From: Lottia gigantea | Lineage: Eukaryota > Mollusca > Gastropoda > Lottiidae | Direction of reading: 5' to 3' | Assembly (NCBI RefSeq): GCF_000327385.1 | Contig: NW_008708943.1 | Coordinates: forward strand, 2,321,364 to 2,385,363 | Length of the DNA stretch: 64,000 nucleotides | Shown: positions 40,933 to 52,234 of the stretch, piece by piece | Position numbering within the stretch: position 1 is the stretch's first letter | How the letters are laid out: each line of letters begins with the position of its first letter | Program-made: the position numbers and the translations under genes | Notes under the pieces: model-generated | Databases searched by the model: none | Told to the model about the DNA's origin: nothing | What the model saw: only the letters and a program-made list of their open reading frames with translations

Positions 40933-40943
40933 GAATTTTCAGG

Positions 40944-43900
40944 ATGTTACTTCATCACTACATTTTTATTGTTTCAATTGGTATTTCTGTCAGCTTTGCT
41001 GAACTAAGAGGTGGTCCAATTACAACACATTTAGGACTAACAAAACAGCCAAGCCATGGTAAAACAATACCCCAAAATCATAGAGGTAGGCTATGATTAT
41101 TTTATGGTTATTTTTATGGTTCACCATTTATTTGGCCTTGAATCTGTAGATCTAAATAGTCTTCAGAAGTACCACAATTGTAGGAAAATCGCATAGTTCT
41201 CTCAAAACAACCTAATAATTTCACTTTTTTGTTATATTTTACTAAATGTAGGCTAAATGTACGAATAATTTTTGATTATCGAATCCTTCGTACTGATGTC
41301 ACCTTTGTTGTAAATGAAGCGATTTCATTTGATTGTACAGTAGCAAATATAGCTAATAAGAGGGATCGACAGAAAATCTGTGACAACCAAGCCATAATAA
41401 TTACTACAGCCATTCTGCCAAGGCTCTGATTGGCTGTATTTGCTGGCATACAATCCAATCAAATCACTGCATTTTGTGATACGAATATGGTGACTATTAT
41501 AGCATTCTAACGTTTTTTACAAGCCTCTTAGGTCTGCTTTCAGCTCTATTATTCACGTTACATAGAACATGACTTGGACTGTGTCGAGACGATTGGAACG
41601 AGCGACATGTAAATGTATAGAGATTGATAGCGACCAATTCAAACCAAAGCGAATTTCCAAAATATATAAATTTGATTTTGATTTAAATTAATGATATTAT
41701 CAGTTTCTCAAGTCTACAACTATTTTCAGTAAAGGGTGGTTATGGTTTCAAGGGAGAAATGGCAGCAGATCAACCGAAAAAAGTTTACAAGCCACCATTT
41801 TTCAACAATGGAGCCGATGGAGCTGTAAAAAGACGGAATAGAAGGTACTCAAACAGATATTATGATGACAGGGGTAATGAAAATAGAGATTATGACAGAA
41901 ATAGAAATAGAGATTATAGAAATAATAGAATGCAAAATGATTATTCTAATGATAACAGAGATGAACAGCCTAAAAGGGTAAATGAAACTCCATTAAGCTA
42001 TTCATTATGAAACTAATAAAGATTTTAAGTTTTGATGTCCGAATGACTAAGCACATCCGTAGAAGTAGGATCTCAAAATATAGAGAGAGGTTTGAAACAG
42101 AATATCTGGTTTAAAATACTTCCTTCCTCTACAATCTTCACAATGTCAAGATATTACGAACTTTGCACTCATACCTTGACTTCAATAGCCACCCTTTTTT
42201 GTATCACGCAATGCAGCGATTTTTGATTGGATTGTACGCCAGCTAATGCAACCAATCGGCGTCCTCAACAGATAGACTGTGTGTTCACAGCCTTTCTGTC
42301 GATGCCCCTGATTGGCTGTTTTCGCTGACCTACAGTCAAGGTCATAATTCAAGGTCAAGGTATAAGTCTAAAGCTGTCATGTGCTTATGTTTTGCCCGAA
42401 ATTTTCCCCATTACTGCGTCCACAACACATTGACACTTGATAAATAATACCTCGGTAGCATAAAAATAGATAAGTTATATTATGAAATCTTCCAACTTTA
42501 TTTAAAGTTTATGGTTTATGTTATCACCAAACCTCAATTTGAAGATTTAGGTATACATTATTGTAATAATACCAAATCGGACACTTATTAATTATGTTTT
42601 CTATTTCTTTCAGGTAGATGGATTTGCCATAAAAGGTGGGGATTTTTCTCTCTTTTTCTTCCCTATCTACCGTGCTCTTTTAACAAGGTTAACCTCGTAT
42701 TTGGGACCGATGAATTAATTATTTATGATGTCACGTGATTTTCAAACCGGCCAATTAACACGTTTCTACATACTCATTTTAACGCTTTGTTATATAAATA
42801 TAAACAAACTTATGTGTATTATACAATATTGTAATTATGTGTGCGTACTGAAAGTCTCATCTTCACAATGTTCAAGCTTTACTTATTTCGTCTTATACCT
42901 TGACTGCAATAACCACATTTATTGTATCACGGAATGCAGCGATTTGATTGTACGCCAGCATATACAGACAATCATAACCCTCGACGTACAGACTGTAACC
43001 ATTTTGGCCTATTGAGATCTCTGATTGGCTGTTTTCGCTTAGTTACAAACCAACCAAATCGCTGCATTTACAAACTCCCTTGATACAAGATAGGTGGTTG
43101 CAGTCAATGTTTAAGACGGAGTTCGCAATAGCTTGACATTGTTAGGATGAGAAAAAATCCTAACCCGACAACAACTCTGGTCCAGTTCATCTATCACTGG
43201 TTGTGAAATATCGGCACCGTTTAGGGTCAGACATTTGATGTTGTTTGATAAATTCCGTTATAAATAAAGATAACTCGACCATTTACAGACACTGTTGCTG
43301 TAAACAAAGGGAAATTATTCACACTTAATAACCATTAGGTTATAAAAAGTTTAGTATGATGCCATCGACTCAAAACGCTTTTATAGACGCGGCCGGCAGA
43401 AAAGAACGAAAAAAGAGATTTTATTAATTTCTGTAATAATTTTTTCACAGGCGTGTAATTATTGGATGGATGCAGAGCAAGAGGATTAATTACTATATCG
43501 ACATCTGATGAAATAAATATGTTAAGTTGCCCTGCTCAAGATGATATTGGCGTAATCCATCATGCCAGACTTGCCCCTTTAACTTTCGATTGGCTGTAAG
43601 CATGGTTAAATTATTCGTTATGCTGTAACCAATTCTTTTTTTTTATTGAAGGGGAGGCTGAACAAACTGAAATTAAAAAGTATGGAGGAAAAAAAAAAGC
43701 TATAATCCTTGGATCGGTTTTTGGGGCAGCACTTCTTGGGGCAATAGGATAGTAAGTGGTTTTGTTTATTTGTCGGTTATCAAAGTTGCTAGGGGGTTTC
43801 CTTACATGTACATGTAAACGTATAGCTTATATTGCACCCTTTCCTATCCAGCGTATGTGGATCCTATATTATTCTTCCAAATATTGACCAGATTATCACG

Positions 43901-45905
43901 CCATGTAATTTTGTAAGTATCATGTGACCTTCTAAACCTTGATGTTTTGATGCGTACGTGTGTCTTTGATGGCCGGCGAGAGATTGGAAAAATCTTGATG
44001 GGAACTAAAACAATGGCAAAACTGGTTAAATAAGATAATGGGTCATCTAATAGTAGGCCTACTGGCTAAATAAGTTCTGTTGAGATAATGGGTCATCTGA
44101 TAACAATGGTTATAAAATAAGTTTAAAGTTTTAAACTCATCGCAAAGGGTCTGAACCACAGACGTCTGGCTAAAAATTGGAATGGTGCAAATTGATGCTA
44201 CCAGTGTATCCGATACACATAAATAAAATTACAAAACCTCTTTACGTTCCTCTAAATATAACTTATTCAACCCGTACTACCAGATGACCCATTATCTTTG
44301 TTCAACCCACTTAACGAGCGCTATCATCTGATAATCTGGGAAAGATCAATGCCACGAAGTTTGGCCAAGGACCAGCTGGTAGAAAGGATCCTTAACTGTG
44401 AACCTAAGTTGTTATCCTTGTAAAATATATTTGCTTCTTTCTTTCTTTCTTTTCTTTCTTTCTTTTCCTTCTTTTTGTACAACTTAGTTTACCATTGCTA
44501 TCAAAAAACCCATTATTTAACTTATTTAACCAATACGATCATCTGATGTATGGTTCAAATAAATTATATTAAGTTATTATTCCTCTGGTTGAATAAGTTC
44601 TTTTAATATAATGTTTCACCTGATAGTACTGGTTAAATAAGTTATATTAAGATAATAGTTCACCTGATAGTACTGGTTAAATAAGTTATATTAAGATAAT
44701 AGTTCACCTGATAGTACTGGTTAAATAAGTTATTTTAAGATAATGGTTCACCTGATAGTACTGGTTAAATAAGTTCTTTTAATATAATGTTTCACCTGAT
44801 AGTACTGGTTAAATAAGTTATATTAAGATAATAGTTCACCTGATAGTACTGGTTAAATAAGTTATATTAAGATAATAGTTCACCTGATAGTACTGGTTAA
44901 ATAAGTTATATTAAGATAATGGTTCACCTGATAGTACTGGTTAAATAAGTTATATTAAGATAATGTTTCACCTGATAGTACTGGTTAAATAAGTTCTTTT
45001 AAGATAATGGTTCACCTGATAGTACTGGTTAAATAAGTTCTTTTAAGATAATGGTTCACCTGATAGTACTGGTTAAATAAGTTCTTTTAAGATAATGTTT
45101 CACCTGATAGCACTGGTTAAATAAGTTCTTTTAAGATAATGGTTCACCTGATAGCACTGGTTAAATAAGTTCTTTTAAGATAATGGTTCACCTGATAGCA
45201 CTGGTTAAATAAGTTCTATTAAGATAATAGTTCACCTGATAGTACTGGTTAAATAAGTTCTTTTAAGATAATGGTTCACCTGATAGTACTGGTTAAATAA
45301 GTTCTTTTAAGATAATGGTTCACCTGATAGTACTGGTTAAATAAGTTCTTTTAAGAGAATGGTTCACCTGATAGCACTGGTTAAATAAGTTCTTTTAAGA
45401 TAATGGTTCACCTGATAGTACTGGTTAAATAAGTTCTTTTAAGATAATGGTTCACCTGATAGTACTGGCTGGTTAAATAAGTACTTACTTCTCTGTATCT
45501 TTTCTTTATAGTCAAGTCTACATATTTAGAAAAGGTAAATCAGAGGGTGTAGCCTTGGCTCAAAAGGGTCCGGTTAAAAAGAAGGAAAAGAAGGGAAAGA
45601 AGGCCAAAGAAAATACCGATGAAAACAATGACGAAGAGGGAGGAGAGGGTGGGGCTGAAGGTGGGGGTGGGGATGAAGGTGAGGGTGGGGATGAAGGTGA
45701 GGATGGGGATGGTGGGGATGGTGGGGATGGTGGGGATGAAGGTGAGGGTGGGGATGAAGGTGAAAATGAAGGCGGGAAAGAAAAAGAAGAAGTCAAAGAG
45801 GAAGTCAAAGCGGGAGAGAAAAAGGATGTCAAAAAGAAAGTTAAAAAGGAAACCAAAGAAAAAAAAGAAAAACAGACAGCCACAAAAAAACCCGGTAAGA
45901 GCTAA
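40944..45905 (+). CDS. gene B: type I membrane protein with acidic/basic cytoplasmic tail
   Basis: Five exons join in frame (301 aa): 40944-41085, 41730-41977, 42614-42635, 43652-43751, 45512-45905. The signal peptide starts MLLHHYIFIVSIGIS, as in genes C and D; an in-frame upstream ATG at 40893 is less likely because it lies only about 20 bp after the promoter block. Residues 48-87 hold the family exon (VKGGYGFKGEM ... AVKRRNRR, furin-type RNRR), then Arg/Asn/Asp/Tyr repeats. The 22-bp third exon encodes VDGFAIK and is needed for phase. The transmembrane segment is 154-176. The tail has about 50 residues of Gly/Asp/Glu repeats, then Lys/Glu-rich sequence ending KKPGKS. A donor inside the last codons (45895) could instead splice to 46623. 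No known domain; the function is unknown. Confidence 0.8.
41280..41505. mobile_element. foldback element R1, internal part, gene B intron 1
   Basis: It retains 'aatgaagcgatttcatttga' and the opposing 'atccaatcaaatcactgcat' arms plus 'ctgattggctgtatttgctg' of the R1 family. The outer TIRs are lost or strongly diverged. Confidence 0.6.
42132..42372. mobile_element. foldback element R1, right end lost, gene B intron 2
   Basis: The left TIR (AATCTTCACAATGTCAAG) and interior 'atgcagcgatttttgattgg' are clear. The right TIR is replaced by 'ttcaaggtcaaggtataagt'. Confidence 0.7.
42858..43149. mobile_element. foldback element R1, full length, gene B intron 3
   Basis: From CATCTTCACAATGTTCAAGC to GCTTGACATTGTTAGGATG, 292 bp, with a second inner pair of inverted segments (gaatgcagcgatttgattg / aaccaaatcgctgcattta). 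The flanking 9-bp sequences no longer match well. Confidence 0.8.
44028..45481. repeat. 44-bp minisatellite filling gene B intron 4
   Basis: About 21 near-identical 44-bp units (ttcacctgatagtactggtt + aaataagttcttttaagata + atgg) run from about 44,560 to 45,481, with diverged units back to 44,028 interrupted by an R3 fragment and a CTTT tract. Unit variants (ttatattaagataatag, ttcttttaagataatgg) occur in blocks, so several units were copied together. The array stops 30 bp before the exon-5 acceptor. Confidence 0.93.
44150..44265. mobile_element. R3 fragment within the 44-bp array
   Basis: 'ttggaatggtgcaaattgat', 'atccgatacacataaa' and 'aaaacctctttac' match R3 interiors at 58.5 kb. It splits the old part of the minisatellite. 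Confidence 0.5.
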
Positions 45906-46224
45906 GGCAAGTGATGTGTGGTTGGTTTAGGATTATAATATCTGGTCTTGACACACGTGATTCGAGCCCGCCTCGTACTTTCTAATAACAGAGAAGGGGG
46001 TAAGGCAGAGCAAGTTGTGTGTAGTTCACGGTCAGGTTTATAATAAATGTACAGCTGACCTCGACACCTATGATTCGAGCTCGTCTCGTACTATCGAATA
46101 AGAAAGAGTGAGGCTAAGGCAGAGCTACGGCAAGTGATGTGTAGTTAAAGTTCATAAGATATGTACAGCTGGCCTAGACATCCATGCTTTGCTCCCGGCT
46201 CATTATACTGTCTAATAGTTTTAA

Positions 46225-46515
46225 AGCTTCCTTCGTCCTTATACCTTGACTGCAACTGTCACCTTTCTTGTATCATGGATTGCAGCGATTTGATTGGATT
46301 ATACGCCAACGAAAACAGCCAATCAGAGCTCTTGACAGGCTGTAAATATTATGGCTTTGTATTCATAGACTCACTGTCTAGTCTAATTGGCTGTACTTGC
46401 TAGCGTACAATCGAATCAAATCGCTTCATTTACACACTTCCATGATACAAGAAAGTTGACTATTGCAGTCAAAGTATAACAACGAAGTTCGTAATAGCTT
46501 GACATTGTGAAAATG
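46225..46515. mobile_element. foldback element R1 in the gene B 3' region
   Basis: Near full length. Its right TIR 'gttcgtaatagcttgacatt' + 'gtgaaaatg' is intact; the left TIR is eroded at its outermost bases. The interior has 'ggattgcagcgatttgattg' and its inverted partner. Confidence 0.75.
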
Positions 46516-46622
46516 CCAAACAAGTTATTTGCTTTTTCTGGATCTATTATTCTGCAACGATACCTAGACAAACTTTGTATAAATATGTCTCAATCTCACT
46601 GTCAAAATTGTCCATTTTGTAG

Positions 46623-46645
46623 GTAAAGAAAAAAATGCAAAGTAA
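46623..46645 (+). other. possible alternative last coding exon of gene B
   Basis: If the donor CCCG|GTAAGAG at 45895 is used, the acceptor tttgtag at 46616-46622 continues in frame as GKEKNAK and stop, replacing the four-base-longer KS ending. AATAAA-type signals follow near 46,687 and 46,730. Both the unspliced and spliced ends are plausible. Confidence 0.3.
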
Positions 46646-47602
46646 ATTATGGTACATGAAACACGAAATTGTGTATTTTATAAAACAAATAAAAACGGTA
46701 TATCTTGAAGTTAAAATTGAAATAATGCCAATAAAACCTTTAGACCTAATGTTGGTTCCTTTATTTACAACTAACCCTTATAAGAATCATGTAACAACCA
46801 TTCAATGTCCATACTAGATCATCGTGGTTCAACTTACTATATCAAGTAATGAACTACTATTGATAGCTGCTTTTCTCCACTATAATTCGTTAACACTGAC
46901 ATGTGGCGATGGGCTATATCGAATTATTACGATCGCTCTTCCAACGGATGTGAGTTATTGCCCCTGAATTGTAATCAGCATCCTCTGATGGAGATGAAGG
47001 CGTCGCAACAGAAAATTCAATGAAAAGACCCAAACTATATCCTCGTCGTAGACAGGAATAGTTTGGGCGTCAGAGACTACAGTTTCGCTTAGATTTTGAC
47101 TAAAACGGGACGTTGACTTTATTTGATGGATATCGAATGGGATAGACGATCTTGATGGTTCTGTAACTTGATTTTGCTATGGTGTCAAAATTGGCTTGTT
47201 ATTTCAATCGTTGTCCCAATATTGATGTAAATTTGTATAATATGATTCTTGTGTATTGGTGAGATCTCAAGATTGAGGGTCTTGGGCTTTCAGGGCCGCT
47301 CTTGACTAAGCCAAAATACGCATAAAGGAGACATTTTGTATACTCATTAGAAGTTGTTGTAAGAAACTGACAGAATGTGCACGGTAAAAGTTCATACCCA
47401 CTCACCCATCACACTTGATAGTCGATAGGAAGATTGGCTCCTTCAGCGATTGAGAAGGTGTTCATGGTTCACTAATCCCACGTCCTTTCAGTCAGTAAGA
47501 AAAGCTACAATTTGGACAATTTTACAATAACCCTTACTAGTACAAATTATTATTTATCGACAATAAAGGGTATACAATCGGTCAACTCCTGATAAAGCAA
47601 CC
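46646..47602. other. B-C intergenic DNA
   Basis: Candidate poly(A) signals of gene B lie near 46.7 kb. The rest has no coding exon, only unremarkable sequence up to the R1 insertion at 47,603. Confidence 0.4.
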
Positions 47603-47685
47603 CATCTTCACAATGCCAAGCTATTACGAACTGCGTCTTATACCATGATTGCAACCTGTCTTGTATAACAGAAATTGTGAAGATG
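47603..47685. mobile_element. foldback element R1, 83-bp deletion derivative with 9-bp target duplication
   Basis: Both ends are present (CATCTTCACAATGCCAAGC ... AATTGTGAAGATG) with most of the interior missing. The flanks AAAGCAACC (47594-47602) and AAAGCAAAC (47686-47694) match at eight of nine bases, indicating a 9-bp duplication. Confidence 0.8.
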
Positions 47686-47717
47686 AAAGCAAACAAACAT
47701 CCACAGAACTACTTTTA

Positions 47718-47766
47718 TGACGTGTTATGATTACTCTAGGCCCATAACATAACGTCATTGACGTTA
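47718..47766 (+). promoter_or_regulatory. gene C promoter: TGACGT motifs
   Basis: TGACGTGT at 47718-47725, TAACGTCA at 47750-47757 and TGACGTTA at 47759-47766, followed by CTAAGTA. The last two form an inverted pair identical to that of gene D. The main start is 70 bp downstream. Confidence 0.6.
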
Positions 47767-47798
47767 CTAAGTATTCATTTATGATGACAACCAAAATC

Positions 47799-47816
47799 AT
47801 GGCCGACAAAAACTAA
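47799..47816 (+). other. gene C leader uORF (5 codons plus stop)
   Basis: ATGGCCGACAAAAACTAA follows the shared leader GACAACCAAAATC and ends 19 bp before the main start codon. Confidence 0.45.
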
Positions 47817-47835
47817 AGTCATAAAAATTCTCAGG

Positions 47836-49963
47836 ATGTTACTTTACCAGTGCTACATTTTTATTGTTTTATGTGGAATTTCTATTAGCTTTGAACTACC
47901 TCACGATAAATCTAGCATGGATATAGAAATTAAACCTAGCGCCACACTAAGTAGTAATCCTGGATCAGGCCTATCTAGAAACATAGGTCCAAAAAGAGCA
48001 AGACCCAACGATGCCCAAGGTGAGTCAAGGAACAACATTTAATCTATAGAATCTAGTTTAATATCAAGTTTGTTATTGAGTAGCCCAATCTGAAAGAAAT
48101 GAGTTAAAATCTAGGTCTGTTCAATTGACCATTAGCACGTCATGGGCTTTAGGCTTAGCGAGGCTGAGCTTAGCCTAGTAATTTTTTAGCGAGGTCCTCT
48201 TCAACTAGTGTCAGGAGATAAGATAGTTCTGTAACCTATTGGTATTTATGGAAGTTGCAAGGACTTTGCCTGTAAGATTGAGTAAAGAAACCCCCGGATA
48301 TTAAAAAAGGGAAATAGCTATAATTAATACGCGTAGTGTATGATTTTGAAAGAAAGAAATTCAACGTAACTTTTTTTTGATATAACTTTCAGCAAAGGGA
48401 GACAATGAAGGTTTTAAGAGGGAAATACAAGTAATGAATAACGTTCGCATGCCATCATCCTTTATTAAGGAAAATGGTGACATTATAAAGAGGATGAAAA
48501 GAAAAGCTCACTACATGCCTGCGCAACCTAAGCCTCAACAAAGTGCTCAAAAGGCCCCCAAGAAAGGTAATTTAAAGATGGGTTCCCTTATTTTCATTTA
48601 TGAAAATGAAAATGCTAAAAATTATATATGAATAAAAAGAAGAGGTGTTCTAATGACTTGTAAAGATACCAGTTTGTCTCACATGTCCATAAAATAATTT
48701 CATAATTAGCTAAATTAGAAGAGAATTACCAGCAGAATTCAAATGAGTGACCGATCAAAAAGGTCAAAAAGTCTTTTTTTGTTTATCCAGACAATACATA
48801 CATTGACATTTATGATTGGTTAAAACTCTTTATTATATGCAATATAAGAAAATAACGATATGATTAAGAATACATGATAATTCGGTAGAAACACCAATTA
48901 ATCATATAGTTTGCTTTATTTGACACTAAAAAATAAGGAAACCCTTCTTTAACTCAACTCAATAATAACGTCATAACAAGCTCACAACTGTATGAACACT
49001 TCATTAGCCCTATTAGGTGCAGACGTTGGGCGTAAAACTTCTTTTCGCTGAAGGATTAGTGAAAACCCTTTAGACTGGTCAATAGTGCATTTCAGATTGA
49101 GTTAATTATTTCCAGAATTATTCCTATAATGGCAAGCCACACAACCTCCCCATCTTGAACAATTGCTCTATTTCTGATTTCGTTTTATTGTCGATTGTTT
49201 TCGTACAACCCTAGTTATGATTTTCATCGCGTGATGGTGCTATATAGCCCGTTTGTTCTACTTTATTGAACTTTATTACATTTCATTTTAATTCTAGAAG
49301 CCAAGCAAGAAGAAGTGAGTCCTGTACCACTTATAATAGGCATATCGATTACTGCATTCATAGTTATGTTTATATTTGTATGGTAAGTGCTCCTTTAATT
49401 CAAATATTCAATATGATTTAGAAGTTTGATTTACATGAGTGCTGGATTAGATTTAAGGAAATAAAAGTCAGCTTCAATGAATGGTTACAAATCTTTAAAA
49501 ACTCTTTTAAAAGTCTATGAGTGAATTTTCAAACGGTTAAAAGTTCCAGTGGCGTTGCTATAAAATTATTGGGTGGTCGGGCCAAGTTGAGGCCACATGA
49601 TTTTAAGTTTGGGGCAATAGCACCAGGCATTTTTTTGCTTAAAACGTCACTGGGGTGATCATGGTCGACCTTGCGACCATCATGATCTGAGAACAACAGG
49701 GTTCTCAGCAGATATTTACCGATGTTAAATTCAATAAAAACGTCAACTACTAGACTTTACGCCATTATTCTGATATAACCTTATTTACTTTTTACTAGGT
49801 TTTAAAACTTGTAGGAAGTATAATGAGTTTCGTTTGAAATTTCTATTTGTTTTTTGACAGTATACTTCTACGATTTAATGCGCCAGATAATGAAGACGAA
49901 GCTGCATTTGAGAACGAAACAAGAGAAATGAGAAGCTTTCAAAGAAGGAGAGGAAGATATTAA
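47836..49963 (+). CDS. gene C: small type I membrane protein
   Basis: Four exons join in frame (181 aa): 47836-48019, 48393-48566, 49298-49382, 49861-49963. The signal peptide MLLYQCYIFIVLCGISISF and following ELPHD are nearly the same as in gene D. Exon 2 carries the family signature (AKGDNEGFKREIQ, then DIIKRMKRK, furin-type RMKR at 95-98). The transmembrane segment is 129-151. The short cytoplasmic tail is acidic (NEDEAAFENE), then Arg-rich (RSFQRRRGRY). AATAAA at 50182-50187 may end the transcript. No known domain; peptide release by a furin-like protease is possible but unproven. Confidence 0.8.
48572..48952. mobile_element. R4 TTAA-ended TIR element in gene C intron 2
   Basis: TTAA-AGATGGGTTCCCTTATTT ... 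AAATAAGGAAACCCTTCT-TTAA, 381 bp including the TTAA copies. It starts 6 bp inside the intron, directly after the donor. Its interior matches the AREL1-intron copy at 25.1-25.3 kb in inverse order. Confidence 0.78.
49547..49652. mobile_element. very short TIR element with CAGTGGCGT ends
   Basis: CAGTGGCGTTGC on the left and AACGTCACTG on the right, 106 bp, hAT-like ends. The first 30 bp (cagtggcgt, attattggg) recur at 61.93 kb. No clear target duplication. Confidence 0.45.
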
Positions 49964-52109
49964 GACGGTATTTATAGGAAACTACTCGTATCAACTTCAG
50001 GACTAGAATGCTGCTAGTTACTCTCGTATATTGAACGGATATCGCCATATTGAAAATAGAGTAGTTCGATTGTTTCCGTTCAAATGACGCGATGTCTATT
50101 TTTTATTACCAGACAAGTTTGTGAATATACATTTATTTAATGGTTACTGCAAAATTTATATATTACATAATTATATACCATAATAAAACAACCAATAATT
50201 ATTCATGAAATATTGTTAGTTGAGTAGGTTAATCTGAAAAGTATTTCATCAGCGACCGCGCCAAAATCACTTCGCTATTCTAGCCAATCAAAATCAATCT
50301 TCAAACAGAGTTGTCTGCTCTTGCCAAATTACCTTGTTATATTGTCAGCCTTTCATTAATAGTAAATACCTCGTAGACTGATTTGATGCATATTTTAGAA
50401 ATATATTTCGGTATAATTTACGATGTTTTTGATAAAGAAAATTTGCATACATTGGCCCTTTAACAAAGGAAATGTCGGCCATCTTTGTTCTGATTCGAGT
50501 GCTTTTGAGAAGCAACTACAAATTTAACTTATGGATATGTTGTTTTAAAAATATTTGCTTTACCAGACAATAATTTCAGCCCCCCACACCACTTTTTAGA
50601 TTTAAGATCCGACACTCGGTTTGCCCACTAGTAGATATAGACTCTGCAATGGGAATACGCAGATATTACCGAAATCATATAGCTATTACTATTATTAAAA
50701 GGACAGTTGTGCCATTTTAGGGGTTGGTTTGAATCTTGAATATAATATGTAGGCCTATATTCTTCAGAATTACTAGAAATCTACGAAACTCGCATAATTC
50801 CTTCAAAAATACTTCAAACTAGGAATTTCTTTTCCTGATTCTATAGATGTCTTTATTTTCATATATGGCAGTATCTCAAGAAAAGACGACTCGTCTTTTT
50901 AACTTTCAAACGAGGATAATTCTGGACATGCATATGGATTTGAAGGCTAAAATTTCGACGGTCAGCTGTGAACACAATATTACTGATTGGCTTAGCTAAA
51001 GAAAATCCCGTTTCCGAGACTAAGATACGATTGGTAAAAAAATTGCGCATCTGTCCCTTTAATTAATAGTTATTTTTGTGTTTTTTTGCAGAGGGGGGTG
51101 AAGTCGGATTTCCATTCTGATTAGTGATGTGGGGATCTGTGAATTGTTACGACAGGTAAATCGCTCATTACTCGACTTTGAACTGAAATTCGTAATAAAG
51201 CGCGATTTCTTAAAAATTTTGGATAAACAAGGCTAAACTGTACACATATCCTTCAAAAATAAAGGATCTTGACCCTCGTTTTGGTGTGTAAATCGACTAC
51301 AAAAGACAGACAAAGCCATGAAATGTGATAGAGGTACTAAACAGTGTCATTGGCCGACTTTTTGTTCTTCAAATCAAACTCTCTTAAGACCTGAAGTTTT
51401 TCAACGAGCAAAAGACAGCAATACAACTTCCAAAAAGTACTTTTGGTAAAATAGTAATGATATTTAGCAGTGTGGGTCTGGGGGTATTTCTGCCCACCGA
51501 TTACTTGTTCCATTGTGTTCCACATAATCATGTTTCATAAATATCGTTGATCGACCGATCATTGATTACAAAATATCTATTTTGTAGGTGAAGACTGGAA
51601 TTGAAAACTGGAGAATCTGAACTTATTAACTGATAAAGATCGTGGAAAGCTTAGTTTTTTACTAATAAAAGCATTTGATTTAACAATTATAAAGAGTATT
51701 TCTTAAAAATATTTTTCTTTTTACGTTCCTCGTCTGTTCAATCGTATCTTAATCGATGGCCGGTTTATACTCCGCTAAGCGAAAGAGCGAAACGAAGATA
51801 AGTAAGCTAATGTGATATTTACATTTCTACTATCACTCCCTTCAATAAACAAGATAGCCAAACCGGCGTTTATTTTCCAATAACTGTAGTTTGTCACGTG
51901 ACAATAAGGCGTATGAATACATCGAAAACGTGTGTGAGGATGTCTGTGGGTGTGTTGTGGGAGGGGCGGTGCAATCGATCAAGGATACTGAAAGGGGTGA
52001 TAGAAAAGAAAAGGTAGAGGGACGTGTGCTTACTTCAAATCGTTATATTTCTTTGATTGAACCTTTGATAACTCACCAAAAGAGCAAAATTAATAAAATG
52101 GTCATGTTA
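49964..52109. other. gene C 3' region and C-D intergenic DNA
   Basis: It contains gene C's poly(A) signal (50182-50187), a right-end fragment of the 6.5-kb TIR family near 50.40-50.46 kb, and the R2 element below. An open frame at 51,891-52,112 has no splice or start context matching the cluster. Confidence 0.4.
50695..51062. mobile_element. R2 element, full-length copy with TTAA ends
   Basis: TTAA-AAGGACAGTTGTGCCATT ... AATTGCGCATCTGTCCCT-TTAA, 368 bp, with the R2 interior (aaatttcgacggtcagctgt). Confidence 0.75.
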
Positions 52110-52146
52110 TGACGTCTATTATAAAATACTAACGTCATTGACGTTA
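52110..52146 (+). promoter_or_regulatory. gene D promoter: TGACGT motifs
   Basis: TGACGTCT at 52110-52117, TAACGTCA at 52130-52137 and TGACGTTA at 52139-52146, then CTTAGTA. The block is essentially that of gene C. The leader GACAACCAAGCTC is kept, but the uORF start reads ATT. Confidence 0.6.
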
Positions 52147-52234
52147 CTTAGTAGCCAATGATATCTGATTATGACAACCAAGCTCATTGAGGACGATTCA
52201 AACTAGAAAGGCGCAAGTCATTAAAAATCACAGG

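Noticed and set aside
40893-40943. Upstream in-frame ATG as the gene B start
   Set aside because: It would put an extra hydrophilic segment before the signal peptide and lies too near the promoter motifs; genes C and D start at the equivalent of 40944.
45560-45883. Ser/Pro-rich frame on the minus strand opposite gene B's last exon
   Set aside because: It is the complement of the Gly/Asp/Glu repeat; gene B on the + strand has consistent exons, phase and a stop.
51891-52112. Open frame just upstream of gene D's promoter
   Set aside because: No splice sites or similarity to the cluster; it ends next to the promoter block.
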